Assembly (NCBI GenBank): GCA_947095535.1
Contig: OX352774.1
Coordinates: 3,906,001 to 3,970,000 of the forward strand
Origin: Poecilobothrus nobilitatus
Lineage: Eukaryota > Arthropoda > Insecta > Diptera > Dolichopodidae
DNA length: 64,000 bases
Reading direction: 5' to 3'
How positions within the stretch are numbered: the first letter of the stretch is position 1; every line of letters starts with the position of its first letter. Of this stretch, positions 24,657-36,717 are shown in pieces. The notes beneath the pieces were generated by a model that was not told the origin of the DNA, did not search any database, and saw only the letters and a program-made list of their open reading frames with translations. A program made the position numbers and the translations under genes.

Positions 24657-27600
24657 ATGGCGCCAATGCCAGTTAATAAAAGTCCATCATCAAAGGCACC
24701 AACATTCCTATTTTCTGTTGCTGATTCAGATGATTCCAGTCCATCACCATCAAGTCCACCTAGCACAGGTAATAATAGTTTTGACAAGTCTAAATATTTT
24801 TTTTCTTTAATTATTAAAAATACAAAATATTTTTTTTTTTCTTCCTATTGGTTGTTGTATTTTATCTTAAATTACTTTTTTTTTTTTTTGAATTAATATT
24901 ATAGATGCACCAAAATCACAATGTTCATCACTTTCTGAAGGTGAATCATTTGAAGGATTCGGAGAAAATGAAGGTGGTGGCAGTGGACGTGGTGGTGGTA
25001 TTATTAATACAAATCGTAATAATGCTGAAACTATAAATTCAGCTGGAAATTCAAATGGTAGTAGTCGTACAAATGACAGTATTAATAATAATGGTGGCGT
25101 TGAACTTGAATTAGCACCACATGGAAATTCAACTCCAATTGGGTAAGTGTTATTTTATTTCTTATTACCTAAATATTGTATACATATATATATACATTAT
25201 ATACTTATATTAATTTCCATTTTTAATAGTTTTATTATATTGCCATACGTTTTATTAAAAAATAATAGAATTTTGCTTTTTTGTTCTATTGATTAACTTT
25301 ATATAAAAAGTAACAAAAAGGTGAGAAATTTTAAACCAGAAAAAAAAAAAAAAATTCAAATGATCGATTTATTTATTCACCTGTTAAATAGCTTTTGTTT
25401 TGCTTACCTATTTGAAATGGCATAAAATCAATTTTAAAATTATTATTGCTTTTGTTGTGGTCTTATTGTTCATCATTGCATAAATTTATGAGTTGAACAA
25501 AAGTTAGTTTTTAGCATATTTCCAAAAAAATTTTGAAAAAATGTGTTTATTAGTTACACTCTGTCCGTCCCTCTGTTTACAAAAGTTTTACACCGTTAAA
25601 GATATAGAGAAAAAAAATTTTAACCATGGGTAGGTCTCATAAAAAAATTAATTTTGTGGAACAACTTTTTCACGTAGCCCCATCCATTACGGAGCTACAG
25701 CCCCTCAAACTTTGAAAAAGCCCTATTTTTAAATGCATATATCTTATGTTCTGCTTAAGATTTGTTCAATCTGAAAACGTCATTCGACAGGTATTTTTTT
25801 TAACTTTCTAAATTCATTATACAATTTTTTTAAATTTAGTATTTAAATTTACTGTTATGTGAAAACCAAATTTTGCATGAGTTTTCTACTTTCATCTCCG
25901 GCACGCTTTTAGATAAAGGCTTGAAATTTTGAGGCAAGAAAGAACTTTTAGAATTAGTATAAGTTTGCTCAGAAATTTTTTTTGGACCACCCCCTGTTTA
26001 TGAGCTATTAGGGCTTAAAAATTGAAAATTTGCTATTTTTAAACAGCTGTAACTTAGGAAACTGTACACGTTTTACTTCTGCGAGATATAAAAATTAAAG
26101 CTACAGTAATATATTTTAACGTGTGTTAAAGGTTTATTTTAGTTGCAAAGAATTCCAAAGTTGCAGCTCTTCAAAATTGCGAAAAAGCCCCATTTTCAGA
26201 TGTATATATCTCAGACTCTGCGTAATAGTTTTGCAATCTAAAACCGCCAGAAGATCGAAAATGTTATTATCTATATAAAACAATATCAAAATTATGTAAT
26301 ATTTTGTAATTTACTATTTAAATTTACCGTTATGTGAAAACCATATTTTGCATGAAATTTCTTTTTTCATAACTTCGAATCTGAAATTTTGAGACAAGAA
26401 AGAACTTTTAGAATTAGTATAAGTTTCCTCAGAAAATTTTTCGGTAGCACACCCTTGTTAAGAGTTATTACGCCTCAAAAATTGAAAATTTGATATTTTT
26501 AGACACCTGTAACTTAGGCATCTGTAAAAATGTTTCTTCGGCAAGACATGAAAATTAAAGGTTCAATAATATATTTGTACGTGTGTTAACGGTTTTTCTT
26601 AGTTATATAGAGTTCCGGACTTACAGCCCCTCAAAATTCCAGATAAGTCCTATTTTCACGTTTTTTTCTTATTACATGAAATTTTCAAATTTTTGTGCAA
26701 GTCACAATTCTAAACAGTTTGTATTGAGTTTTGGAAATGTGCCCTTTTAAAAACCGTTGGTTTACATTCTACCTTGTTATTATTATTTTCAATAAATTCA
26801 ATCACTATACGAGTATTATATATAAATACATATTATATGCATATAATAATAAAAAACAAAAAGAAAAGCTAAATAAAAGTTTGCAAACAATTATTAATTA
26901 GTACAATAATTTTTATATTTTATTTTTTTCATTATAGAGAAGAAGAAAGAGCAGCTATTTCAAGACATAGTTGGGCCCGTACAAGTTTACGCAGAACGCC
27001 TACAAGGTATGCAATTTATTTTTTATATATTTTTTTTTTTAAATTTCATTCGAAAATAAATTACTTGGGAGTCTCGGTATCATAAGTGATTACGCACGTT
27101 GGTTTATTAACCGAAAAATTGCAGGTCCAAATACCGCACAGGTCACAAGGAAGAAAATTTGATAAAAAATTATTGATAAAGTAATTTTTCATTTGTTTAG
27201 ATCCAAAACTTCCTTGGGATCAAAGATATAATTGTAAAAATATATAATAATATAATATGAACGAAATAAATAATACTTATAACCTATCATTGACCTTAGA
27301 AGTCGGTTCTTTTAGTAATATTGCATAATCCTATGTACATGTTATATAATATTATGTAATATTAAAATAAATAAATAAATCACTTGTGATTAAAGTGAAA
27401 GTATAATTGTCATTTTTTTTTTGTCGTTATCTCCAAATAAATTGATTTATTTCAATTTATGATTAATACGTCTGTAGATAATTTTTTTTTATTAAGAAAT
27501 TTGAATTTTTGTTCATAAATTAAACATTTTTCAAAATATTTCAGAAAATTAATTGTTTGTTTTTTTAATACAAACATTTTTACTTATCGCCACAAAAGAA

Positions 27601-27770
27601 AAATAAAAATATTATAACTTATAAATTAACTTAATTAAACAATAAAAAAGAAAAATAAATACAAAAAAAAAGAAGGAAAAAAAAAAAACAATCAACAATA
27701 AATTTTTTTTCTTAATATTTTACAGCAATCCAGATAGTTTACCAAATCGTCGTTGGGGATCAATGAGACA
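24657..27770 (+). CDS. N-terminal exons of an unrecognised serine-rich protein (four exons, 3' incomplete)
   Basis: Coding exons are 24657-24768, 24905-25142, 26938-27006 and 27726-27770. All introns are GT..AG, and the frame stays open through phases 1, 2 and 2, giving 154 codons. The ATG lies in an exon that starts at 24631 after TTTCTTGCAG, so a 5' UTR exon must exist upstream. Residues 1-37 are Ser/Pro-rich with an acidic SDDSS patch. About 38-116 hold SLSEGESFEGFGENEG, a Gly run and an Asn/Ser/Gly-rich low-complexity stretch. The last part is basic, with EEERAAISRHSWARTSLRR and NPDSLPNRRWGSMR, including RRWGS, a PKA/AGC-kinase-like site. The absence of a signal peptide or membrane segment suggests a cytoplasmic or nuclear disordered N-terminus. 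The fourth exon ends in a GTAAGA donor, so the protein continues, but I found no fifth exon. I do not recognise the gene. Confidence 0.82.
25143..26937. other. Second intron of the serine-rich gene
   Basis: It runs from a GTAAGTG donor at 25143 to an ATTATAG acceptor ending at 26937, with T-rich sequence before the acceptor. Most of it is a Helitron-like family B repeat (25513-26766), inserted in the same direction as the gene. Confidence 0.75.
25513..26766 (+). mobile_element. Helitron-like repeat family B, longest copy (B2)
   Basis: It begins AGCATATTTCC and continues through a weak terminal hairpin, TTAGTTACACTCTGTCCGTCCC, and AAGTTTTACACCGTTAAAGA. The core is two diverged tandem modules of about 460 bp: the block AAGAAAGAACTTTTAGAATT occurs near 25939 and again near 26399, each followed by GCTC or CCTC, AGAAA, and later by a CAGC..CTCAAAATT block. 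It ends near TTTGGAAATGTGCCCTTTTAAAAACCGTTGG, matched by copy B3 at 31.3 kb. There is no coding frame. It lies wholly within an intron, so the insertion is compatible with a functional host gene. Confidence 0.75.
27007..27725. other. Third intron of the serine-rich gene
   Basis: GTATGC donor at 27007 and TTTTACAG acceptor ending 27725. It contains a possible old tRNA-type SINE head at about 27069-27150 and otherwise AT-rich sequence. Confidence 0.7.
27069..27150 (+). mobile_element. Possible degenerate tRNA-type SINE head
   Basis: GGAGTCTCGGTATCATAAGTGATTACGCAC followed by GCAGGTCCAAATACC resembles, with many changes, the head of the SINE copy at 53957 (GGGTCTCGGTGGCCTAGTGAG..GTTCAAATCCC). 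Spacing between the A- and B-box-like parts is similar. It is too diverged to be sure. Confidence 0.35.
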
Positions 27771-27941
27771 GTAAGATAAAAATCTAATATTTGCTATTTC
27801 CTTAAATTCTTCTTTCTTCATTACTTAAGTATCTTACTATCTTGCTATTATTATTTAATAAAATAACTATTTATATTTTTTTTTGGTTTTTAACTTATCA
27901 AATGTTGGTTGTCTTTGGCTTTTTTTTTCTTTACTAAAAGA

Positions 27942-29083
27942 TACATAGTGGTGGAAAAAATAATGTGAAGTAAAAATATCTGAATTAATTTTTCACAGTA
28001 ATTTATTAAGTAAGTTTTTTTTTTTTGTTTTGACAGAAGCTAAAGTTAATATTTTATTAATAATATCAATTACTAATTTTAAAATTAACCAAGAAAATAA
28101 AAAAAACGGATCTTGTACTTGTCAATTTCTCATGTATACTGAGATGTAAAAATAAGTGATTGACATTCGGTTTACAAATCTATCCCAAAATTTAATAATC
28201 AAACTAAGGTTTTTATAAAAAAAACACGTGCTCTGAACTTTAAGTTAATTTTTACCCCACATTTCATTATTCCACCTGGCCCATAATTTGACTGAAACTA
28301 TATACTTATATTTTTAATACAAATAATAACATAAATATCAAACTAAGCACTTGTTTAGGGCATCATGAAAATTAGGCCACAACAGAAATTCTGCATTCAC
28401 GAACACTTGTTTTTGTAGTATAAAAAAATTTCATACAAATAAATTTTAATCTAGTTGTTCAATTGTACACTGGCTTTAGTCTATTGCAAGCAACTCTAGA
28501 ATTCTTGTACTCTTCTACTCCGACTTTTAATTCTCAAGATACCGCGGTTGTTTACGTTTTGCTTTTGCATAGGTATAAGTTGTTTATGAAGATATTTTTA
28601 TTCATATAAATATAAATAGGTACATGCAAATTTTCACAAAATGTGGTTATGTTTTTTTATTTAGACGACATTTTAACGATTAGTGTCAATAATGATTCAT
28701 CGCTAAACTTCAAGAGTGCGTTTACGATAGCTAATGTAAAATCTTGTTAATTTATTTTTTTTAGTGCTTAGGGGATCTATTGCTCTTAATTCGCCTCTGT
28801 GTTTATGTACGATTAATGCATATCCATTTTTAAATAGTTTTTGCCGATTCAGGATATTGTAAAATCTCAAGATTAATTAAACACTAATATAAAAAATGTA
28901 AATAATGATATCGAAACTTCGTAAATTCTATAACAGTGAAAAAGAGAGAAAATAATTATATTTAGACTTTACCCTAAATCCTAAACCTTTAAAATCCAAC
29001 GATTTTATTTTATATAGAAATTTTAATTATCGTGTATTAAATATCATCGTGATAATATTGAAATTATTATTTCCACCACTGTA
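27942..29083. mobile_element. Tc1/mariner-like element remnant with CAGTGGTGGAAA-type ends
   Basis: The left end reads TACATAGTGGTGGAAAAAATAAT and the right end, on the reverse strand, TACAGTGGTGGAAATAATAAT. Both lie next to TA dinucleotides, the target site of the Tc1/mariner superfamily. The 1.14-kb distance fits a Tc1-sized element, but the inside is AT-rich and broken by stops. I could not read a transposase or its catalytic triad in any frame, so this is either a heavily decayed copy or a non-autonomous derivative. It starts 172 bp downstream of the last visible exon of the serine-rich gene, presumably in its next intron. Confidence 0.6.
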
Positions 29084-30599
29084 TGCTAAATAATTAAGTT
29101 ATTTTCAAGCTTTTCTATACATATACATATAAACAATATAAAAATAAAGTAATTAAAAAAGCTTAATTTATTTTTGGTGATAGACTATTTTTTTTTAATG
29201 GTTATGGTAGGGGAGAGATAATTTTCTATTGTGTTTATTATATAAAATAAGATTAATTATCTTAAGATATAATATAATATATATAGATTTTTAAGATTGT
29301 TAGTTTTAAGTTTTTGTAATTTTAGTGTATAAGTGTATATAATTTTGATTTCATGTTTTTACATAAATATTTTTATTTAAAGATATTGTCGAATTGTTTA
29401 ACGCCTCCTATTTATTTTAATACTGAATTTATAAATGAATGAGGAGGTGAATGATTCAATAACAGTTAATATTATGTATTAAATAATATAAAATACAATC
29501 ATATACATATATACATACATAATTTATATTATAAAGATATTTAGCTAGACAATTGTTAGACTTTTTGAATATAATTTTTACTTTTACAAATAATGGATGG
29601 TATGTACTTTAAGATTTAATCATTTATATTTAGTAATACATACATACGATACGTACATACATATATCTAATTTTATCAACTCATTTATGAACGTATTACG
29701 AGTACAACTCTTGTTTGTAATTTATTTATTTTGTTTCAAATTAGGGAGAAGCGAGTAAAAAATATAACATAAATATTTAGCAAAATTGCGAGAAAACAAA
29801 TGTTTTATTTAATAGTAAACATGTTTTCATTATAGAGTACATAATATATACGTATATTAATATACATAAAGATACGTAATACCCTATGTGTAAAGATAAT
29901 ATTTAAAAATTTGATTTTATATGAAGAAGATAATATGTATATTAAATGTTAATAGTTTCGACTGTCGATCTTTTATATTATCTGTTTTTGGGTGTAAGTT
30001 TCGATTTTAGATTGAGTTAAATAAAATCAGAAGTTTTTTCTACATTTCATTTTTCTTCCATCAGTTTACTATAATATAGTAAAGTTTGATGTAATTTCGC
30101 CGCAATTTATTTTCGCCGTCGGTTGTTTTTTATGATTTCTTTGCAAAAATTTAAAAGTTTTTTTTTTTTTTAATTTTTTTTTGCTTTTGCCATTTATGAC
30201 TGTGTTTTGTTTTGCACATTCACGATTATTATATGATAGTTATTTTATGGAAGTTAATTTTAAAAAAAAATTTCTTAAGTTTATTTAGTTTTTTGTTGTT
30301 GTTGTTTTATTGAAATTTAAACACAAAAAAAGTTAATGATGCTTTTATGTAATAGAAATTAAAAATTTTGATTTAAAATAGAAAAAAAAAACAATTTTTT
30401 TGAACTTTATTTTAAGCTTGAATAAGTTTTATTTTTAATTGTTTGAAAATCAACAAAATTAAGTAAGAATTAATTGGGGAAAAATTTACTTGTTTTTAAT
30501 ATTAAAAAAGTTTTAAAGTACCTATACCTACTTTTATATATTTATAATCTTTAATTTAATTTTATATACTATATAGGTTTATAAATTAATAATTGTCAC
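29084..30599. other. AT-rich non-coding DNA, no gene seen
   Basis: Probably intronic to the serine-rich gene if that gene continues. No exon with good splice sites was recognised, and no repeat family was seen. Confidence 0.45.
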
Positions 30600-31315
30600 G
30601 ATATAGTTAAAAAAAACAACACTCTGTCCATCTGTCTGTTTGTCTTCCTGCGTGTTTACAAAACTTCCACATAGTTTGAAATAGATCAATGAAAGTTTAA
30701 CTACAAATAGGCATTGCAAAAAAAATAATTTTGTAGAACAACTGTTTTCTGATGTAGCCCAACCCGTTACGAAGCTACAATTCCCTAATGCTTGAAAAAG
30801 TTATATATTTCTATATAAATACATTTTATATTTAATTTGTTACAACACAAGTTCTAATTTTACTTTATGTGAAACTTGCTAAATTTTTGCCCATTCTATC
30901 TTCCAAACGGTTTAAGTTAGAAATTTTAAGAAGAGTTAGGATCTTTGAAAATAAGTGTGCGTCATTACAGAAAATATTTTTGTGGCGTCCCCCTTTTACG
31001 ATCTGTAAGGACCTGTTTAAAAAGTGAAAATTCACTAATTTTAAACAATTATAACTTGAAGATCTGTCTAAATTTTTTTTTAAGGTAATATAGAAAAATT
31101 AAAGCTCCGACATTATATAAACAAACTTTTGTGTTAACAACTTTTCTTAATAATGTAGAGATACGTTAAAATAGACGAAAGTTCGTCTTGATTTTTACCA
31201 AATGTATAAATTATATAATTTTAAATTTATTTTTCAATATTCTTTTTACCTAAAATTTATTTAATAGAGTATTGTTTCATTTTGGAATTTTGCTTTTTTG
31301 AAAACCCGTTGTTTT
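30600..31315 (+). mobile_element. Helitron-like repeat family B, copy B3
   Basis: Same block order as B2 in the same orientation: CACTCTGTCCATCTGTCTGT, TTACAAAACTTCCACA, ATTTTGTAGAACAACTG, CGTTACGAAGCTACAA, then the AATTTTAAG..GTTAGGA and TTAACAACTTTTCTTA blocks, ending near TTTGGAATTTTGCTTTTTTGAAAACCCGTTG. It has one module where B2 has two. It is heavily diverged and non-coding. Confidence 0.65.
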
Positions 31316-32436
31316 TTTTTTGATTACTTGTTTCTTTTGCTTTGAAGTAATAGTCAATGAAAATATTTATTTATTTATATCAAACAATTAAAATTTTCTT
31401 TACAATTATTATGCAATTAATGGCACTTTAATTTTTTAAAATTTAAAAATGTATGTTACATATACCTACCACTACCAGCCAAACAGCCAAAATAGTAGTC
31501 AATTTAGTTCGGGTATTTATGTATGTACTTTTAAATTTGAATAATTTGATCGATATATTTTGCTTTCTTTTGTAATCAATATTCGAATTTGTATGTCAAG
31601 AATCAAAGTAACTTTGAATTACTTATATTTTTATACTAAAACAAAAGTAGGCATCAAGTTCAAGGTTGATATTATCAGATTAAATTAACCAATCAACTTA
31701 ATACGTACCTGTTTAACTTAATAAAATAAATTAAATATTTTAAGTGTTGGTTTGTAAAAGTTGGTGTTAATCACATCATTAGAAAGTTAAGTTTGAGTTG
31801 CAGTTTTGTTTTAAAATGCATAATAAAATTTTTTAATTGACTGTGTATTTTCATTTTTTATAAAAAACTAATACTAAGATCTTATGATAGGTATTTAATA
31901 ATATATATGTACATATATACTAATTGACAGTATACGTATATAATATTATGTACTAATGGACAGTATGGAAAAACCTTTTTGTCAGATTAAAATGAACAAA
32001 AACATTAAAAACTAAAGTTTTTTTACGATTTCTTTCCACATATACAAATTATTTTTTTTATTTTTTTTTTTTTATATATGTTGTTAAATTGAACTTATAA
32101 AAGGTTAGTAATAATACAAATCTGTCAGTAGACAGTCTGTTTAAATTTTTAAGTCATTCTAAAATTTAAATCGATTAAATCAACATTAATAGTAGTTGAT
32201 AATACCAACTATAATGAAAAATCTTTAACGTAATTCTTTGAATTTACCTAAAGTAATTTTATAGAAAAGGAAGTGGATGTTAGTGCATCTACAAGGAATT
32301 GGATAACTTTTAACTTTTTTTGACATATGTACATTTGTACATATTTTCTGATATTTTTGTGTAAGATGTGATGAATTTAATAATTTTAAATTGTTCTTAT
32401 AATCTTTTCTTTATTGATTTTACCGTACCTTTTTCT
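31316..32436. other. AT-rich non-coding DNA, no gene seen
   Basis: Poly(T) and TATA-type runs. A short open stretch at 32265-32335 after a weak TTTTATAG is mentioned among rejected items. Confidence 0.45.
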
Positions 32437-33336
32437 ACCCTACACTTAGGATATAGGATATAGGATATATTAACTTTGGTATGGTGTTTGTAACCACCAA
32501 AAGGAAGCAAGTTGGATATGGACATGTATATATATTATTAACCAGGGTCACCTACTGAGTCGATTTAACGATATCCGTACATCCGCCCGTTCACACGATA
32601 ACTCAAAAACTAATGAAGCTATCTTGATAAAATTTATGTAGTAAGTTACTAATTACAAAACAACGGAGATTGTACCTGGGAAAAATCAATCCATGGATTC
32701 GGATTTTGGAAGCTTCCGAACGAGCCCAAGAGCAAACGAACATATCTCCAAAACCAACAAAGGTAGAACCTTTACTTTTAATACAAGGTTGTTCTGTCAT
32801 GTTTTCTCTTTGTTCCTGAAATTTGAGATGAATTGGAGTGGCAGTTCGGGTAGTTGACGCCTCCTAACGTCATCTTCGAAATTATTATAGATAGAAACTT
32901 GAAATTTTGTACAAAGATGTTTTTGATGCCACTTAGGTTTCTGAAATTCGAAATAAATAAGGAAGGAAAAGGCGGTTCAAGTACCTTCCACATGCCTTGC
33001 AAAGCTTAACAAGCATATTTCCGAAACTAATCAAGATAGACCCTTGTCATTTTGTACAAAAATGCTCTGTTATATTTCCTTATGTCTCTGAAATTTGAGG
33101 TGAAGAGAAATAACGGTTTGAGTAGCTGCCAGGCGCATTCTAAATTTTAACAAACATATTATCTTCGAAACTAATAAAGAAAGAAACTTAAACAAATGGA
33201 ATAAGAGGAGAGGTAGCTGCCACACAGGAGTTAATATTAAATACCTATCTAAAATAACATGGATTTTTAATTTAATTTGAATTTTTCAGATGTAGGGTAT
33301 TAATAGGTCGGTTGCATCGAATTACTGTTACTTGTT
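32437..33336 (-). mobile_element. DINE/INE-1-like element, copy A2 (inverted relative to A1)
   Basis: Read on the - strand it has the same left end as A1 (CGATGCAACCGACCTATTAATACC) and the same right block: AAATTTTATCAAGATAGC, a GGATATCGTTAAATCGACTC block, GGTTACAAACACCATACCAA and a decayed ACCCTA-type end. Its middle has one unit close to the 147-bp repeat of A1, including GGAAGCTTCC, and at least two more diverged units; CTGAAATT landmarks lie at 32816, 32941 and 33088, the last two 147 bp apart. So the 147-bp unit belongs to the family, and A1 has amplified one version. Non-coding. Confidence 0.78.
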
Positions 33337-34413
33337 CTTATAAAATGAAGGTTACTAATTGATTTATTTTAAATTGATTGTATATTGTGACAAGTGAATA
33401 ACACCATAAATGTATATGTAAAAGGCTTTTACTGTAATTTACAATTTATGTTTAATATTTTTAAGAAGTACAATATTAAATATTTAAAATTTAAGTTAAG
33501 TTTTGAGACCTCAGTCGTAACTATCTGGTCAGTATTTAATTTTACTTCTAGAATTTTTAAGAATTCGGTTTTTAAAAAAGGTAATAATTTATAATCTGCG
33601 CATCAACAATCAAGCTTAAGATTTTGTGTTCCAACAGTTATACTACTCTGAAATAAAACATTAGTATTTATTAACACAAAATTATTAATGTTTAAAAAAA
33701 TTAAAAGTTCTCAAATTCGTGCATTGGTATAATAATTCGCACACAATTTTATCTATGTAAAAGAACATATAAATGTACATATTTACGTGAATACCTAATA
33801 TGAAATTATAAAAGCAAAAAAAAAAAAACATTGAAAAACAAGTTTTTTAGTTGTTAATTTGTTTTATACTCATATTCATGTTGCCAGTTGCCATTAACTT
33901 ACTCATAAATATTAACAATTCAATGTTCAAATCTTATAAATTATAAATAAGTATATGTTCTCTTTTTTTCTCTAAAGCTTTTTAATTGCTGACTAATAAA
34001 GTTATGTTACTCAGCCAGCACTGATATATCAGTGCATGAGCATGAGTTCAACTTATGGTTGGTTTGTTACCTGATTTTTGTTTTCTATTTTCTTTTATAT
34101 TAGTTTTTTTTTTATTTTTTTTTTATTTCGTCTCTGCTTTATTCAGTTTTAAATGGTTTTAAATCCGATTTCGATTACGTTGTGAATTTAATACATGTTG
34201 CACGCTTACACAGACAAAAGTTAGTTATTCGTAGACCGCGAGACTGATCGTACGATATTTTCTCTTTCTCTTTGGAAGATATTTCTAACTTAAAAAAAAA
34301 AAATATTTAATATTATATTTGGAGTTTCCATTTTGTAATATTTGAGTGGAAAATTTTATTTTAAAAAATTTATTAATTATTTAAAGAAAAAAAGTATATT
34401 AAAATTTTTCAAA
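33337..34413. other. Upstream region and 5' leader of the Pgd gene
   Basis: AT-rich DNA that must include the Pgd promoter and 5' UTR. The last 240 bp are richer in GC around 34190-34280 (GTAGACCGCGAGACTGATCG), then become T-rich and A-rich. I cannot fix a transcription start or TATA box with confidence. The small open frame at 33394-33594 is compositional. Confidence 0.4.
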
Positions 34414-36508
34414 ATGGCACAAAAAGCTGATATTGCATTAATTGGTTTAGCTGTAATGGGACAGAATATAATTCTAAATATGGATTCCAAAGGTTTCATT
34501 GTATGTGCATATAATCGTACAGTTGAAAAGGTCACACATTTCCTTAATAATGAAGCCAAGGGTACAAAAATTATTGGTGCAACTTCATTACAAGATATGG
34601 TTTCAAAATTAAAAACACCAAGAAAAATAATGTTATTAGTTAAAGCTGGTAGTGCTGTTGATGAATTTATTAAAAATTTGGTGCCATTTTTACAATCTGG
34701 TGATATAATTATTGATGGTGGAAATTCAGAATATCAAGATACAGCAAGACGATGTGATGAATTAAAAGCTAAAGGATTATTATATGTAGGATCTGGGGTT
34801 AGTGGTGGTGAAGAAGGTGCACGTTATGGACCATCTTTAATGCCTGGCGGTCATACTGAAGCTTGGAAACACATTCAACCTATATTCCAATCTATTTGTG
34901 CTAAAGCTGATAAGGAACCATGTTGTGAATGGGTTGGAGAAGGTCTGTGTTCATTTTACTTTCTTCTTTAATTTTTTGTTTGAATGAATTTGATAGATTT
35001 CTTTTATAGTTTTTACAAAAAAAAAAAAAGAAAAATAATGTTCACAAAGAAAAAAAAAATGATTTATGGTTGAAAGTTTTTGAGATTTTGAAATTAAAAA
35101 TTTTATTTTTATAAGGTTATAAGGCATAAAGCAAAAAAAAACTGAGAGGCATTTAACCACTACACACCTGTCGTAGTGAAATATTGAATAATTTTAATTC
35201 ATATTTTAACCCACATTTAAATAAAATTAGTCAACACTTAAGTAAAATTTCTTTAAAACTATTTTATACAATTCTAATATTCATTTTGAGGGGAATGACT
35301 ATACAGATTTTAAAGGCGTTATATTCACTTCATTGTATTCCATTATTTATTTGCTGAATGTACTCATGACGTCACAGGGTTATTATTATTTATTGCAGAT
35401 GAAGTTTTTAAGGGCTTTTATTATCACTAAACTTTTAAATGTAAACAAATTTGATTTTATTTAAGACAAGAAGCTAATTATTATGTTCGAAAAATTTCGT
35501 GAATATTATTTTTTAACATTTATAATAGAAATCTTTTTTTTTAAATACTTATTCTCTATGATTGATAATAATTTTTAAAAACAATATTCAGGTGGAGCCG
35601 GTCACTTTGTGAAAATGGTTCATAATGGTATCGAATATGGTGATATGCAATTGATCTGTGAGGCTTACGATTTAATGCGTAATTTAGGCTTGAGTCAATC
35701 TGAAATGTCAAAACAATTTGGAAAATGGAATTCTGAAGAATTAGATTCATTTTTGATTGAAATTACTAGAGACATTTTAAATTATAAAGATGGAAAAGGT
35801 GAACTTTTACAAAGAATTCGTGATACAGCTGGTCAAAAAGGAACTGGAAAATGGACAGCTATTGCTGCACTTCAATATGGTGTTCCAGTTACATTAATTG
35901 GTGAAGCAGTATTTTCAAGATGTTTATCAGCATTAAAAAATGAACGTGTTGAAGCTAGCAAACAATTAAAAGGAGCTGCAACAAAACCATCAGTACCAGA
36001 CTTACAAAAATTCTTAGACCATATTAAACATGCTCTCTATTGTGCTAAAATTGTTTCATACGCTCAAGGATTTATGTTAATGCGAGAAGCTGCCAAAGAA
36101 AACAAATGGAATTTAAATTATGGTGGAATTGCATTAATGTGGCGTGGAGGTTGTATCATTCGTAGTGTATTTTTGGGAAACATTAAAGAAGCTTTCACAA
36201 GAAATCCACAACTTTCGAATCTATTGTTAGATGATTTTTTCAAAAAAGCTATTGAACGCGGACAAGAATCATGGCGTCAAGTAGTTAGTAATGCATTTTT
36301 ATGGGGAATTCCAGTTCCTGCTTTATCCTCAGCTCTTTCTTTCTATGATGGTTATAGAAGTGAAAAACTTCCAGCAAATTTGTTGCAAGCCCAAAGAGAT
36401 TTCTTTGGTGCTCACACTTATGAGTTATTGGATCAAGAAGGAAAATTTGTACATACAAATTGGACCGGTACTGGTGGAAATGTTTCAGCTTCCACTTATG
36501 ATGCTTAG
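34414..36508 (+). CDS. Pgd: 6-phosphogluconate dehydrogenase, decarboxylating
   Basis: The enzyme oxidises and decarboxylates 6-phosphogluconate to ribulose 5-phosphate and CO2, making NADPH, in the cytosolic oxidative pentose phosphate pathway; family members are homodimers. Exons 34414-34942 and 35592-36508 join within the Gly177 codon (GT..AG intron) to give 481 residues, the normal length. Visible are the NADP-binding GLAVMG (11-16), NRT (34-36, NADP preference), GGNSEY (102-107), SGG (130-132), and [13 protein letters not shown] with catalytic Lys184 and Glu191. The C-terminal helical domain follows; Arg445 and His451 in RDFFGAH are the pair that reaches the neighbouring subunit's substrate. 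It ends in a [16 protein letters not shown] tail. The chosen ATG (AAAATGGCA) matches the family start; an in-frame upstream extension is leader. No damage is seen. Similarity to Drosophila Pgd, as I remember it, is very high throughout. Confidence 0.98.
34943..35591. other. Intron of Pgd
   Basis: 649-bp intron with donor GTCTGT and acceptor TATTCAG. It is AT-rich and no gene or repeat was recognised in it. The donor is not the consensus GTAAGT, but frame and family alignment across the junction (WVGEGGAGHF) leave no doubt. Confidence 0.93.
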
Positions 36509-36717
36509 GGTTTCAAGTTCATATATGAATACCATAAAATATGAATATTATAATTTTTTTTTTTGCCTTGTATATTGTATTTGTATTAAGGGATGATGCA
36601 TTGTTGTAAGGGTAGAGTTTATTCATATTTATTAAAAAACAAAAAAAATTATAAATTTTTTTTTGGTTTATTATTAAAATAATTTTGTTTAAATTTTAAG
36701 TCGTTGATTTTTTTTAC

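Noticed and set aside
24625..24810. 61-codon frame overlapping the first exon of the serine-rich gene
   Set aside because: It is in another frame, crosses the splice acceptor and runs into the intron. The frame from 24657 splices cleanly into the next exon.
32265..32335. Possible exon after TTTTATAG (KEVDVSASTRNWITF)
   Set aside because: The composition is reasonable, but the acceptor is weak, no good donor follows and a stop comes within 25 codons. It cannot be linked to the serine-rich gene on sequence alone.
34342..34413. Upstream in-frame extension of Pgd
   Set aside because: It has no ATG, encodes a Lys/Phe-rich stretch, and is absent from the family. The ATG at 34414 gives the normal N-terminus.
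34943..34971. Readthrough of Pgd exon 1 to a stop at 34971
   Set aside because: It falls after the splice donor. Joining at 34942/35592 restores the family sequence exactly across WVGEGGAGHF.
36291..36596. Second frame overlapping the end of Pgd
   Set aside because: It is a shadow in another frame of a certain coding exon.
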